Below, one piece after another: positions 23,701-31,685 of a stretch of DNA of 64,000 nt. The notes below the pieces were generated by a model that worked only from the letters and a program-made list of their open reading frames with translations, had not been told where the DNA came from and did not search any database. Origin of the DNA: Alnus glutinosa (Eukaryota > Streptophyta > Magnoliopsida > Fagales > Betulaceae). The DNA lies in assembly GCF_958979055.1 (NCBI RefSeq), contig NC_084897.1, positions 25,597,128 to 25,661,127 on the forward strand, in the 5' to 3' direction. How positions within the stretch are numbered: position 1 is the first letter of the stretch; each line of letters begins with the position of its first letter. Made by a program: the position numbers and the translations under genes.

Positions 23701-26700
23701 CTGTTCACCAACCTCTGGTAGGTAGCGCCCGCGTTCTTCAGCCCAAACGGCATCACCTTATAACAATATAGGCCCCGATCAGTAATGAAAGAGGTCTTCC
23801 CCTGATCTTCTTCCGCCATCTGTATTTGGTTGTATCCCGAGAACGCGTCCATAAAACTCAGGAGTTGGTGCCCGGAGGTTGAATCGACAAGGAGGTCTAT
23901 GCGGGGCAGTGGAAAGCTATCCTTCGGGCAGGCCTTGTTCAAGTCGGTGAAGTCCACGCACATTCTCCACCTGTTATTGGACTTCCTTACTAGCACGACA
24001 TTGGCGAGCCACTCGGGATAGTCGACCTCTCGGACAAACCCTGCTGCCAACAACTTCGACACTTCATCAGCTACCGCCTGGTTTCTCTCGGGGGCGAAGG
24101 TCCTTCTCTTCTGCCTCACGGGTCTGAAGCTGGGATCCGCGTTCAGCCTGTGCACGATGATCGAGGGATCGATGCCGGGCATGTCTCCATGATTCCATGC
24201 GAAAACGTCTCTGCTTCCCTTGAGGAACAAGATTATCTCCTCCTTTAGTCTCTCAGGAAGTTGGGAGCCAATCTTCACTCTCTCACCCGGACCCCCGACT
24301 TCGAACTCTTCCAAGTCTTCTGTCGGTTCCAGGGACTGTAATTGCTATTTCTCCTCTTCCGCGGTACATTCTGCATGGCCGGCCTTCAAGGTGGTGATAT
24401 AGCACATGCGGGCAGCCCTCTGGTCTCCTCTGACCACACCGACTCCCGAGCTAGTCAGGAACTTCATGCACAGATGGGGGGTTGAGGTTACGGCCCCCAA
24501 ATCATTCAAGGCTGGCCTCCCCAGGATAACGTTATAAGCCGACCGCCCTTCCACAACTAAGAATTTTACCATAACCGTTTTCTCCTTGGGGCTAGTTCCT
24601 GCCATAACCGGTAAGTCAATAGACCCGATCGGGAGGACCTGCTCCCCGGAAAAACCGACCAAGGGACCCTTCACCGGGACCAACTTCCCTTGTCCTATGC
24701 TCATCAACTCGAAGGCTGACTTGTATATTATGTCGGCGGAACTTCCGGTGTCAACAAGGACCCTGTGTATCTTATGATTGACAATGGCTAAAGTCACCAC
24801 CAGAGTGTCCGAGTGAGGGAGCGAGACCCCAACAAAGTCCTCATTCGAGAAACCAATGAGCAAGTCCTCGTACTTCCTCATTTTCGGCGGTTTCTGGACC
24901 GAGTGTATTTCGAACTCCTTCAGGTGCCTCGCATAAGCCTTACGCGCGGCACTTGAGTCACCTCCTCCTCCAAAACCGCCAGATATCGTATGAATCTCGC
25001 GGAGGTTTTCCCGACCAGGCAGTCGCGCTTGGCTCCTGCTTCTCTCTCGCCTATCTCGGTCGGCCGGTCGGTAGTTAGGCTCTTTATCACGGTCCCGGGG
25101 GCGCTCCGTCCTTTCCCTAGGCTCTTCCCGATATCTCTGTGGCTGGTTCCTTCGTTCCTCGGGCTGGGGGTTCCGATCAAACTCCGGCGGACCTCGTTGA
25201 CCCGCCAAGAAACGGACTAGCTTCCCGTTCCGGATAAACTTCTCGATTAAGGCCCGCAAGGACCTGCAATTCTCTGTGTTATGCCCCTTTGACTCGTGGA
25301 AAGCGCAATAGTGGTCCGCGGTCCTCGGGTGGGGGGTTCCCACTATCTCCGCAGGTTTCTCGTACATGGGATCCACTTTAATCGCCGCTAGGACCTCTTC
25401 GATGGGCGCGTTGAGGGGAGTCCAGTTGTAATCCTGGAATTTCTTCTTGACCCCGGGTTCCAATACCTCCTGCTTCTTGTGGAATTCCTTCTTCTTCTTC
25501 GACTTGTCCCCCCCCCCTGATTAGAGGTTTGGCCGGTTGTTTTCCCGAGCAACGCTCGAAGAGTCTCTTCTTGATTAATGAACTCCTCTGCCCTCTCCAT
25601 GAACTCGTGCAAATAACGAGTCGGCTTCCGAGCGAGGTCAGCCATCAGTGGCCCATCTTTCCTGATCCCCTGATAGAGTGCCGAATGCACAAACTCTTCG
25701 GTGAGGCTCTCGGTGGTTAGCCTTGCCTGGTTGAAGCGCTGGAGGAACTCCTTAAGGGACTCATCTCGCCCCTGTTGTACTGACATCAAGGTGCCTGCCG
25801 GCTTCTTTCTTACAACTCCCGCCATAAATTGAGTTACAAACATTTTTCCAAATTCGTCAAAGCTTTGTATGGACTTCGGGGGAAGCCTTCTATACCAATC
25901 CCTGGCATTTCCCGACAAGGTCAGCGGGAAGGCGCGGCACGCCACCTCATCCGGGGTCCCTTGCAGCTCGAGGTGAGCGCGGTAGTTGTCCAAATGCTCC
26001 ACCGGGTCCTCCTGCCCGGTGTAGGTCTTGATGTCGGGGACTTAAAACTTCTCGGGGAGGCGGAACGAGGCCACCCGGTCAGCAAAAGGGGAAGCCGACT
26101 TCTGGAGCAGATCTCCAGCTCTAGACGTGCTCCCGCTAAGCTGGTGCTGCGCCGCTTCTGCCAGCAGGTCACACCTCTGCTCCAGCTTCTCAATGATCTC
26201 CCTGAGCTTTTTATCCATCCTTTTGGACGTCCTGTTCTTCCGAGGTTTTTGATCCACGGCATTATGGTTCTTCCTTCTTTCCTTCCGTCCTCCCTGACTG
26301 CTCGGTCGTATTTCCTCATCCTGGTCTTCTTCCCCGACAGGCTGCGGGGTTGCCGAGTTTGAGTCCTCCCCCTGGTGTTGTTGCAATTCGGCATTCTTCA
26401 TTTCCAACTCGTACATCTCTTTTTCCATCTGAGCTATTCTCTCATTAAGGATCTCCACTGTGGGAGACGGCCTTGAGGAAGACTCTCCCTCCTCTGGGCG
26501 CTCTCTGATCCGGTCCCCCCACGGGCCCCTCAATGCTTTCGACCTTGTAGTCACCATTCCGGATTCGCAAGCAAGCTTTTCCATAGCAAAGAGCGGATTC
26601 CCACAGGCGGCGCCAAACTGTTGATGCTGGTGACGTAAGCCCTGCTACAGGTGAGTGTGTCCGATTGACCTGCAAATACAAAGAACACACAGTGGGTTTC

Positions 26701-29700
26701 CCCAGTGGTCCTCCTCCGACGGCCAAGTTAGACGAGGGTTTTTTTAGAGAGAAAAAGATTGAATTTGAACTAGTATCCTTTAATACCTAGATTTTTTCTA
26801 TTTATAGGTGGTTGCCTTTGAGGTTAGGTGGGAGTATCCTGGCTTTTAGGGAACAGTGACTCCCTGCGCACAAACAGGTCCCAAGTACACTCTTGACAGC
26901 GATGGGCAGGTGGGCTTTTAATGACAGAGCATGGCGATTCAGGAAATCCCGGATCTTCGGGGGTTCAGCCACCTAAACGATCTCCTTTATCTGTACTGTC
27001 ATCATTATCACTTGTCGGTCATTAGAGTACCCGACAACTACCGGTCGTCACTATTCCCGAAAGGGGGTTTCGTCGGTAGTGATGCACCCGAGACCTCCCG
27101 CTCGGGAGGTCATTTTATCAACAGACCACCCCAATTCCGCTCTCATTTCACTGGGTATGATATAGCGCCCATCAGCTATCAGCTCTTGTGGGATGAGGTA
27201 GAATAAAGGAATAGTATATAACATTACTCGCTTGAAAATACTCGCAGAAAAGAATGAATTCCAATAAAATTTTCAACTTTTCATTGTATATGTTTAAGGA
27301 AGAACTAGACCACACGTGATGCGGGAAGATTGTTTGGAGAATTCACAGTTGGAATACATTGAATTATGAGTCTGACCCTGACTAATGATGCAAAATTATT
27401 GCACCTTATTCCAACAAATTGCATACCTGGGAAATGGCAAAATTGCGAAGATCTTCCGGCTTGTAGGATTTACCATGGCAATATAGAGTTTCAGTCTGGG
27501 ATGTAAGCATATAATCACTATAAGCAACTGACAGGAATGCAGATGCCACAGGATGGTGCAGTGAGTTCCACTCAGTCACCCATATCAGACCACCTACTTC
27601 AAAAGGACATATTCCACTTCAAAAATTAACACTTGACTACAAGATGCAAATGGAATTAATGCTGCTGTCCATGAAACTAGAAGGGTATATGGTTACATAA
27701 ATAACATTTTGATAATCATATCAGTGCTATTTGTGTGTAATGTAGCTTGCAAGTAAAGGAACACAACCTGAAAACTAAAAAGCCCTGCAAGAAGATCCAC
27801 ATAGCGGACAGTGATATGATAAATTTTCAGCTGTTTGATTGATAGATACCCATACAAATAATTAAATAAAGTACATATACAAAAAAGAAAAAGAAAGAGA
27901 TAGTAGAACTTTCACTGGGAAAATATGCCAGACTCTTTAACAAGATTAACTGGTCTCAACCGCCAAATTATCTTTTCAATGTACCTTAAAAAAACAATTA
28001 AGTGGCAAGAGATATTTGCCCATTGGTAACTATGTTAATCAGAGGCTCCTGAAACCGTAGCCAAAGACAAGCACACGAGGAAAAAAAAAAGAAAAAAGAA
28101 AAAAAAGAAAAAGGGCAAAGTAATAAGCTTTACAGAATATCCATGCTGGCCTTTTTGGATATACGCATATGTACATCTGTGTGGCAATCACAGGTTCCTG
28201 AAACCGCAGCCAAACACAAGCACATGAAAAAAAAGAAAAAAGAAAAAAAGAGCAGCTTTACAGAATATCCATGATGGCCTTTTTGGATATACACATACGT
28301 ACATCTGTGTGTGAGAGAGAAAGAAAGGAACATTACCATCTGTTCTGCTGGAAGTGGCCGTCAGTGAATCTGGTAGTAGTACACACATGATGGCCTCAGC
28401 TGATTCCCTGTACAGCTGGAGATCAAGATTCTCAGCAATTGACACATCTTTCGCACCAAAGAAATTTATCCTGGACAGAAGAACCTGCTCAGAAATTGCA
28501 AAAATATTAGCATAGGTTCAGTTTAGTCTTCATGCAACTATTTGGTGTCAGCTATTACTAGATACATCCTGCTTTAAATTCCACAACACCCAGATTGCAT
28601 GTACGACTTTTAGCCACCTTCTCTCTTTTCATTGAGCTTCCTCAATGTACAAACTACATAGTGGATGGAATTTATCATGACATAATTAGTATCACTCGGG
28701 ATAGTATGGTCTCAAAGAGTGCTCTAAATAAACAATATATCAAGAAGATTCACAACTTCAAGCTGATAAGAAGTAATGGAGCAAAAAAGAAGTTATTACA
28801 AGTGAATAAGAGATGGTAATTTGATAAGCCTATTCATTACCTGATGAAACTTCAACACAAACCTCAGAGATAAAGTACTTTGAAACTAGAATTCAAACAA
28901 TAAAAGCACTGCATCATAACACATACCTGACTTCCAGCATGCTTGTCATCCCAACTAAACCAAGTCGGGCTCCCCCACATAGCAAATCTTTTCCCATTTT
29001 GTTCAGTTACATATGTGAGGTATGATTGGTCTCCGGTTGCATGATAGAGCCAGGTTGCTGCCCACAAGAGTTCATCTTCATATCCTGTGGAGTTGTAGTA
29101 TTTCTGCACTTGGGGGATGCTGACACTGTATGAACCTCTATAAGTATCAGCAAAAATAAACAGCTGTTGGGCATGCATAAGGAGCGCCCTAGAATAAGTA
29201 AAATCAATTTTCTTGAAAACCAAAGAAGCAGATGCCATAGCTGCTGCTGTTTCTGCTGCAACCTCTGTTCCCGGGAATGACATGTTAACCTGCATGAGAG
29301 GTCTTTTCTCTGTCATGGATTCAGGTCTTTCCCAACATTTGTGGTCTGATTCAGGATCACCCACCTTCAACAACACAAAGAAGGAAACACATAACAATTA
29401 AGAGGATAAATTTTTCTTATACAGACATTTGACAAGCCAAATTATTGGTACTACATAATTTTTGGGGACTCCAAATGTGGGTTTTGAGAATGTACACCAC
29501 GTGTACAGAAAAGGTGGGTTTACATACTATTCTCTGTAACCTTAGTCTACAAATAATGGTATATGTTATCAAGCAGCGTGTTATCATAAACTCAAAATTA
29601 GGAAGTAAATAATCCATTTGGGCAACCTGAACAAAGAGCACATTTGCAGAAGGATGGGCATTGATAAGATAATCAGTGATCCACTTAAGCGAGTCCTGAG

Positions 29701-30743
29701 CATGTCCCAATTGCTTCACCGCATTCAGCTGATCCCCATATTCAAGAATCGCCCACGACAACATTGTTGCTGTAAAAGCCATGGGGAATCCAAACTTAAT
29801 GAGATCACCAGCATCATACATTCCTTTCGACAAATCCAAATCTTCCTCACTCCCATCTCTTAACCCCGAGTCCCCTCTCCATGCAATCCTATTATTCACC
29901 AGCTTCCCAGCTGCATCAACAAATTGTCAGGAGATAAATACTCAAAGAAGATTTCAAGAAGATCATTGATAGAATAACATTCTGGAATTGTTATAATAAT
30001 GGTTAAATGATTAGATTTATGCTTTTTATCAGCTTAAATTATTGGAACAAGTGATAATTCAATGTGATATTAGGACATTTCGGTCGACTTAAGTTTTAAA
30101 AACAAGCAGTAATTTTATAGGACATTGGCTTTAGACTCGATCATGTTATATCAACTCCCTCTCCTTGACATTAATGCAGGTGAAGCTCGGGCAGCTTTGT
30201 TAGCTGTTGAAGCTGCAGCCTCTCTTTCTTCTTCCTCAAGGATTTTGCTGGAAGGGGACTCCTTAGCAACTATTATGGCCATTAACATTTCCAGTTTCTG
30301 TTCTGATTGGTCTTCTGTTGCCATTATTGCGCTGTGGACGTCTTTCTTGGGTTACTCTTTCCTTACAGGCTGATTTTCAAGAGTGAGTTCTCTTCAAAGT
30401 TTGTGTCATAATGGTTGGATAAAAGTGTGATTTCCATCGTTAAACAAATTAATCAACTAAATAATTAGATTGATTAATTAACAACATTCAAAAGGAGGGA
30501 GATAGAGTGACCGAATTGTTGTACATTTTTGAACGTCGAAGAATTGCAAGGCGGTTTCAAGAGCGTCGGCATATTTTTCAACAATGGCGCCGGGGTGACG
30601 AGGGATTGAAGGTGGCCCTGTGTGATGAAAAATTCGTAGAATAGTGAATGTACCCGCTGTGACAACCAGAGTCCAATCACTGACACAAACAACCACCAAA
30701 ACCAGCCCTTGGATTTTTCTTTCTCGGCTGCGTCAGCTCCCAT
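14794..30743 (-). CDS. GH9 endoglucanase with N-terminal membrane anchor, apparently decaying
   Basis: Six exons on the - strand: 30525-30743, 29627-29910, 28927-29364, 28337-28484, 27427-27593 and 14794-15126. The product matches plant membrane-anchored GH9B endoglucanases of the Arabidopsis endoglucanase 2/10 (GH9B5/GH9B7) type, which cut beta-1,4-glucans during wall assembly. The N-terminus is MGADAAEKEKSKGWF followed by a hydrophobic segment. The catalytic domain runs from KYADALETALQFF through DAGDLIKFGFP to the conserved D and E near YIDSRNNSMQGEP. Two defects are visible. Exon lengths total 1589 nt, not a multiple of three: the reading frame shifts by one inside the anchor segment of exon 1, between SKGWFWW and the downstream frame TFTILRIFHH. 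The family motif VHHRG reads VYHRG, so the active-site His is Tyr (codon TAC). The last intron is 12.3 kb because a retrotransposon sits in it. Other exons are open. It may be a pseudogene, or a sequencing error may explain exon 1. Confidence 0.9.
15263..15777 (-). repeat. 3' LTR
   Basis: 515 bp direct repeat partner of 26619-27123. It begins TGTTGAT and ends ATCAACA on the + strand and differs from its partner by about five substitutions and a 10 bp insertion near the + strand start. A G-rich strand precedes it on the - strand, as a polypurine tract should. Confidence 0.95.
15779..15795 (-). other. polypurine-tract candidate
   Basis: On the - strand an AAGACTTGGGGGG stretch ends a few bases before the 3' LTR, the place where the plus-strand primer of a retroelement is expected. 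Confidence 0.5.
16164..16170 (+). promoter_or_regulatory. TATA-like box for the antisense ORFs
   Basis: TATAAAA within CCCTATAAAAGCC lies about 110 bp upstream of the ATG at 16280, the usual distance for a plant TATA box plus short 5' UTR. This is the opposite strand to gag-pol and to the host gene. Confidence 0.5.
16280..18247 (+). CDS. retrotransposon antisense ORF, plant 'gypsy-type transposon' domain
   Basis: A long open frame (about 655 aa from the ATG at 16280) on the strand opposite to gag-pol, between pol and the 3' LTR. The N-terminal third (about residues 45-240, with NSWRYLFASFILW, MSIPQFMNVY and KDWEKQVFWVSSEW) resembles the plant family Pfam calls Transposase_28, 'putative gypsy type transposon' (PF04195, from memory). 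The rest is acidic, Pro/Ser-rich and looks disordered, with a perfectly phased 63 bp tandem duplication at 17834-17959. GC content is well above that of the host genes. Antisense extra ORFs are known in Tat elements; their function is not established. Confidence 0.75.
   Translation: MPRKSKTSASSVSARAVAGNAAGQHDEVAPGAPPVVLIPLENRHISIFSVQSEWILRRNYDISNSVRLHFQDQSALRISGGDVTLYERMFMAGLRLPFPDIARELLLYLKVAPSQIFPNSWRYLFASFILWRTVIGSRMSIPQFMNVYRPSMDAEGIVKLRTRQGPSFIFLKPIYSNNKDWEKQVFWVSSEWECSSSMQIADSQRISREWRALDGNLANPPEISVVEQEEVARMVDFCNRHHKVENDFDTIVTAKSLNDHLGYKIPANKVPLDRAGRPKFTKSKAPTVSLPPVTQGGASRTRAEGSRAAAYTASPRREERTQEASQARGPDASIVADTEAPLFREAGGVVIEMGIPDSPSATGADSSEEANEDSREETPDVEVQGEADPPEVPDRSPSPEARPASASSVPVRTRKRVGTKRRADNLQESGAPKRPNVEEGDDFLLNEISLVAQDFGLPEFTWRGEPLSPLRPVGETRVGSGASRGSPPTPDAPTCGEGVAEAREAPSPGAQAEYITSDAEVDPQGEGSERCTPPGPSANAEVDPQGEGSERCTPPGPSANAAADGISEETPVPSTSEAGFDFLGIRLLGDPLEALASVLPDGLFQDVGRTTPFKFAQDIVESQIAVPSSCVFSSLFFNLVVSNFFLRSRIHSDPW
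17834..17959 (+). repeat. 63 bp tandem duplication in the antisense ORF
   Basis: Two nearly identical adjacent 63 bp units, each starting GCCGAGGTTGATCC, encode two copies of a 21-residue acidic segment (AEVDPQGEGSERC...). Confidence 0.9.
18241..19326 (+). CDS. retrotransposon antisense coiled-coil ORF
   Basis: An open frame of about 361 aa directly after the first antisense ORF. Its middle is a striking heptad repeat with many copies of EKDAALA-like units (about 18660-18830), a long coiled coil, then a basic stretch (RKYRHYKARVRRL) and an acidic C-terminus. It resembles the second half of plant antisense proteins carried by Tat elements. Function unknown. Confidence 0.65.
   Translation: MVAWSNFLEHMRANPDIETILRSQISRLEHTVVSQDETIAGLTQELADLKERYAVLQARARVPDESTARVPDSTPVAGGASDVGPSAGLERLSRGPVGALSEVERLSGELNSMRDEKLILVADLNSAILAKEALVVEKDAALAEREAALAAKSVALAEKDAALAQRDAALVAKNAAFVERDAALADKDQALSDIGRISTEKAKVSEALGKAVSGRELAKADRDQAVAERESALEKLEGTESRYQRIRRKYRHYKARVRRLTEQLSFVPWLRTKAWAFGFHIGFENFRALVLRSDRLQVPYESVSSDFLSLPSSCYSKLMDLGIEYFPDVADWSKDAPNPEDAPAGEPSRDDDSGNDPPSGV
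19510..21012 (+). repeat. 17-copy ~88 bp tandem array, dimeric unit
   Basis: About 1.5 kb of tandem repeats inside the retrotransposon, between the antisense ORFs and the end of pol. I count 17 occurrences of CCGAGTGAGGGTAACC (one has GG for CC) at a mean spacing of about 88 bp. Each unit has two related halves: one has CTATCCGAGTGAGGGTAACC, the other CTATCCGAGGGAGGATAAG, joined by A/T-rich linkers of slightly varying length. The TACCC/GGGTA ends of each half are inverted, so hairpins are possible. Variable 3' tandem repeats are known from Tat elements and can seed satellites. Confidence 0.95.
21108..24314 (-). CDS. retrotransposon pol: RT, RNase H, archaeal-type RNase H, integrase
   Basis: One uninterrupted frame of 1068 aa. 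The reverse transcriptase carries WRMCVDFTDLNKACPKD and the active-site YVDD (residues 218-221). A Ty3-type RNase H follows, then an archaeal-type RNase H from about residue 494 (WIVHVDGSSQ, NNEVEYEAVLAGL, RSDSQVVVGQ). The integrase shows the HHCC zinc site (HEGICGNHSGA to CDKCQ) and a DDE core (WGVDLVGPMP, SDNGAQFDGK, NGQVEATNKT). The double RNase H places it in the Tat lineage. The frame looks whole. Confidence 0.95.
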   Translation of the reverse strand: MEEFEVGGPGERVKIGSQLPERLKEEIILFLKGSRDVFAWNHGDMPGIDPSIIVHRLNADPSFRPVRQKRRTFAPERNQAVADEVSKLLAAGFVREVDYPEWLANVVLVRKSNNRWRMCVDFTDLNKACPKDSFPLPRIDLLVDSTSGHQLLSFMDAFSGYNQIQMAEEDQGKTSFITDRGLYCYKVMPFGLKNAGATYQRLVNRMFEKQMGRNVEVYVDDMLVKSVEALDHVSNLKETFDTIRRYRMKLNPAKCAFGVSSGKFLGYLVSQRGIEANPEKVRAVLEMQPPRTTKQLQQLTGRIAALNRFISRSTDKCLPFFKILKKAFVWDAKCDEAFGNLKEYLMNPPLLSRPVEGEVLYMYLAVSPSAVSSALVREEKGVQKPVYFTSRALRGAEERYPRIEKLAFALIVSARKLRPYFQAHTIRVLTEYPLKKVLQKPDLSGRLVNWAVELGQFDIEFHPRAAIKGQALADFFLEFCNTPEPEDPAQRPPWIVHVDGSSQCQRSGVGVILESPQKQKFQYAIKLDFVTTNNEVEYEAVLAGLAIAREVGALDVEIRSDSQVVVGQISGEFATQGDRLAKYLEKVHDLQSSFRTMTVTKIPRERNVQADALARAGSATDQEIARMKRQVLVQPNPSIDESLHMVLAAREREPEPEWASDVIRYLRSGELPSHREQAHKVKLRAARYTMVDDMLYRRGYSHPLLKCLSAPEANYVLREIHEGICGNHSGARMLAIKAVRAGYYWPTMTRDSIEFVRSCDKCQRFARVMKNPPEKLTSVLSPWPFSKWGVDLVGPMPCGKGRKRFLVVAVDYFTKWAEAEALAIVTANNVINFLWRSVVCRFGIPYSIVSDNGAQFDGKPFRSWCTELGIRNHYSTPMYPKSNGQVEATNKTLLATLKKKLDRRKGLWVEYVPEVLWSYRTTARTPTGETPFSLAYGIEAVIPVEIGSPSHRVQHYDPTQNEEGISACLDLLQERRDNAQAVHEAYRARVARYYNKKVDPRKFKVGDWVLRKLNIMTRDPVEGKFNAKWEGPYRVVKCHSRGAYHLETREGKPVPRAWNAEHLKKYYM
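24345..26584 (-). other. retrotransposon gag and protease region
   Basis: A Gag region on the - strand includes a charged N-terminal part, a capsid-like domain (WYRRLPPKSIQSFDEF, FLQRFNQARL), a zinc-knuckle-like CAFHESKGHNTENC (near 25.3 kb), an Arg-rich stretch, and an aspartic protease with the VDTGSSADI active site (near 24.76 kb). This part is broken in about two or three places. Confidence 0.85.
26598..26615 (-). other. primer-binding site
   Basis: On the - strand TGGCGCCGCCTGTGG begins three bases after the 5' LTR. The TGG start fits pairing with a tRNA 3' CCA end, and TGGCGCC is typical of Tat elements. I cannot tell which tRNA is used. Confidence 0.7.
26619..27123 (-). repeat. 5' LTR
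   Basis: 505 bp direct repeat partner of 15263-15777. It shares the TGTTGAT/ATCAACA ends and about 99% of its bases. Confidence 0.95.
30125..30372 (+). mobile_element. LINE RNase H fragment in GH9 intron 1
   Basis: An open frame with NAGEARAALLAVEAA and LLEGDSLATIMAIN matches the RNase H-like domain (RVT_3 type) at the C-terminus of plant LINE ORF2. Only about 80 residues remain. It sits inside intron 1 of the GH9 gene on the opposite strand. Confidence 0.65.
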
Positions 30744-31149
30744 TCAATCTCAACAATTCTTGCGTTAGTTTCTCACGAGTGAATTGTAATCTAAAGAGCC
30801 AAACAGAGAAATGAGAATTCACTAAAGATTGAAGGAAAGCAATTTCTGATGCTTTGAAATACCATGAGCGATGAAACATCTTTTGCTACCGTTAAGGATG
30901 CCGGAGTCGCCGGACGAAGTCGATCTTTGCGGTTTTGTAATTGGTAAATGCGAGAAAACGACAGGCCGGCTTGTCGTTCCTGTTGAAACGGGAAAAATGA
31001 AAGATTGAGATTAATCCTTCTATTTCTTTGCGCACGAAGTCGGCTGGGAGATCCAGTCTGCGGCCACTACATTGTGGACACGTGTATAAAGCACCATTGA
31101 TGCATTTGAGTTGCTTTCTGATTGGGCAATTTGGGATTTGGTTCCTAAA

Positions 31150-31257
31150 CAATACCACCACAATAAGTGCACAACACCCTTCACATGGGAGTGGGGTCCA
31201 GTGTGTGGGACTAACCCTCATGTGAGGGGGTACTGTGCACTTATTGTGATGATGTTG
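31150..31257. mobile_element. short MITE-like inverted repeat
   Basis: The left arm CAATACCACCACAATAAGTG and the right arm CACTTATTGTGATGATGTTG are inverted copies, and the match continues inward over about 45 bases (TTCACATGGGAGTG against CCCTCATGTGAGGG). Total length is 108 bp. No clear target duplication and no coding capacity. Confidence 0.65.
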
Positions 31258-31306
31258 TAAATCTATCATTTTCCTTTTTAATGTGAGTATTTTTCATGTT
31301 GTTCAA

Positions 31307-31309
<3 letters not shown>

Positions 31310-31345
<36 letters not shown>
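31310..31345. repeat. poly(A) tract, 36 nt
   Basis: Uninterrupted A run between the MITE and the Myb/SANT gene. It could be the tail of an old retroposed copy, but I recognise nothing before it. Confidence 0.85.
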
Positions 31346-31350
<5 letters not shown>

Positions 31351-31685
31351 TGACATTACTTAATTTCATAATCTACAATTTCAATAAATCTTAATCCTGA
31401 TTCCCCGCAATGCCCAAAAAAAAATTTAATAATTAACCAAAATTGAGAGAGAAAAAAAAAAGAAAAGAAAGAAAAAACCAAAATTCTGTAATTTGAGTTT
31501 TTCCTATACCGCGCATTGCTTCCCGCTTCTGATGGTTCTTATTTCCCACTCAAAATTCAAAATTCAAAAAAAAAATCACAAGAAACAGAAAAAGAAAAAA
31601 TTCCATTTATATTAAACAAATATTTCGTTAAGCAACAAACTCTCTCTTTCTTGGGGTTTCCTCGTATTCAATTCGATTTTCAAGG

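Larger units (their letters stand above)
15263..27123 (-). mobile_element. Ty3/gypsy LTR retrotransposon, Tat lineage, with antisense ORFs
   Basis: An 11.86 kb element in the same orientation as its host GH9 gene. It has two LTRs (505 and 515 bp) that start TGTTGAT and end ATCAACA. The order on the - strand is 5' LTR, primer-binding site, gag, protease, reverse transcriptase, RNase H, a second RNase H of the archaeal type, integrase, a tandem-repeat block, an antisense ORF module on the + strand, and the 3' LTR. The second RNase H, the antisense ORFs and tandem repeats near the 3' end are marks of the Tat/Retand group. The LTRs differ by about five substitutions (about 1%) and one 10 bp indel, so the insertion is young, from a few hundred thousand to perhaps two million years depending on the rate. 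The gag-protease part is not one continuous frame (about two or three breaks); the RT-integrase part looks whole. Flanks ACTAC and ACCAC, offset by one base, are an imperfect candidate target duplication. Confidence 0.93.
15127..27426 (-). other. 12.3 kb last intron of the GH9 gene
   Basis: The intron begins GTATGC after the exon ending at 27427 and ends TTCAG before the last exon at 15126. It contains the complete Tat-type retrotransposon 15263-27123. Without it the intron would be about 440 bp, normal for this gene. Confidence 0.85.
30744..31685. other. shared upstream region of the GH9 and Myb/SANT genes
   Basis: The GH9 gene (-) and the Myb/SANT gene (+) start 942 bp apart and face away from each other, so this holds both promoters. 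It contains an inverted-repeat MITE (31150-31257) and a 36 nt poly(A) tract (31310-31345). An open frame on the - strand (30892-31269) overlaps the MITE and is not convincing. Confidence 0.6.

Noticed and set aside
30892-31269. 125-codon frame on the - strand with a YTCPQC zinc-ribbon-like string
   Set aside because: Overlaps the MITE and has only one cysteine pair; no homologue recognised.
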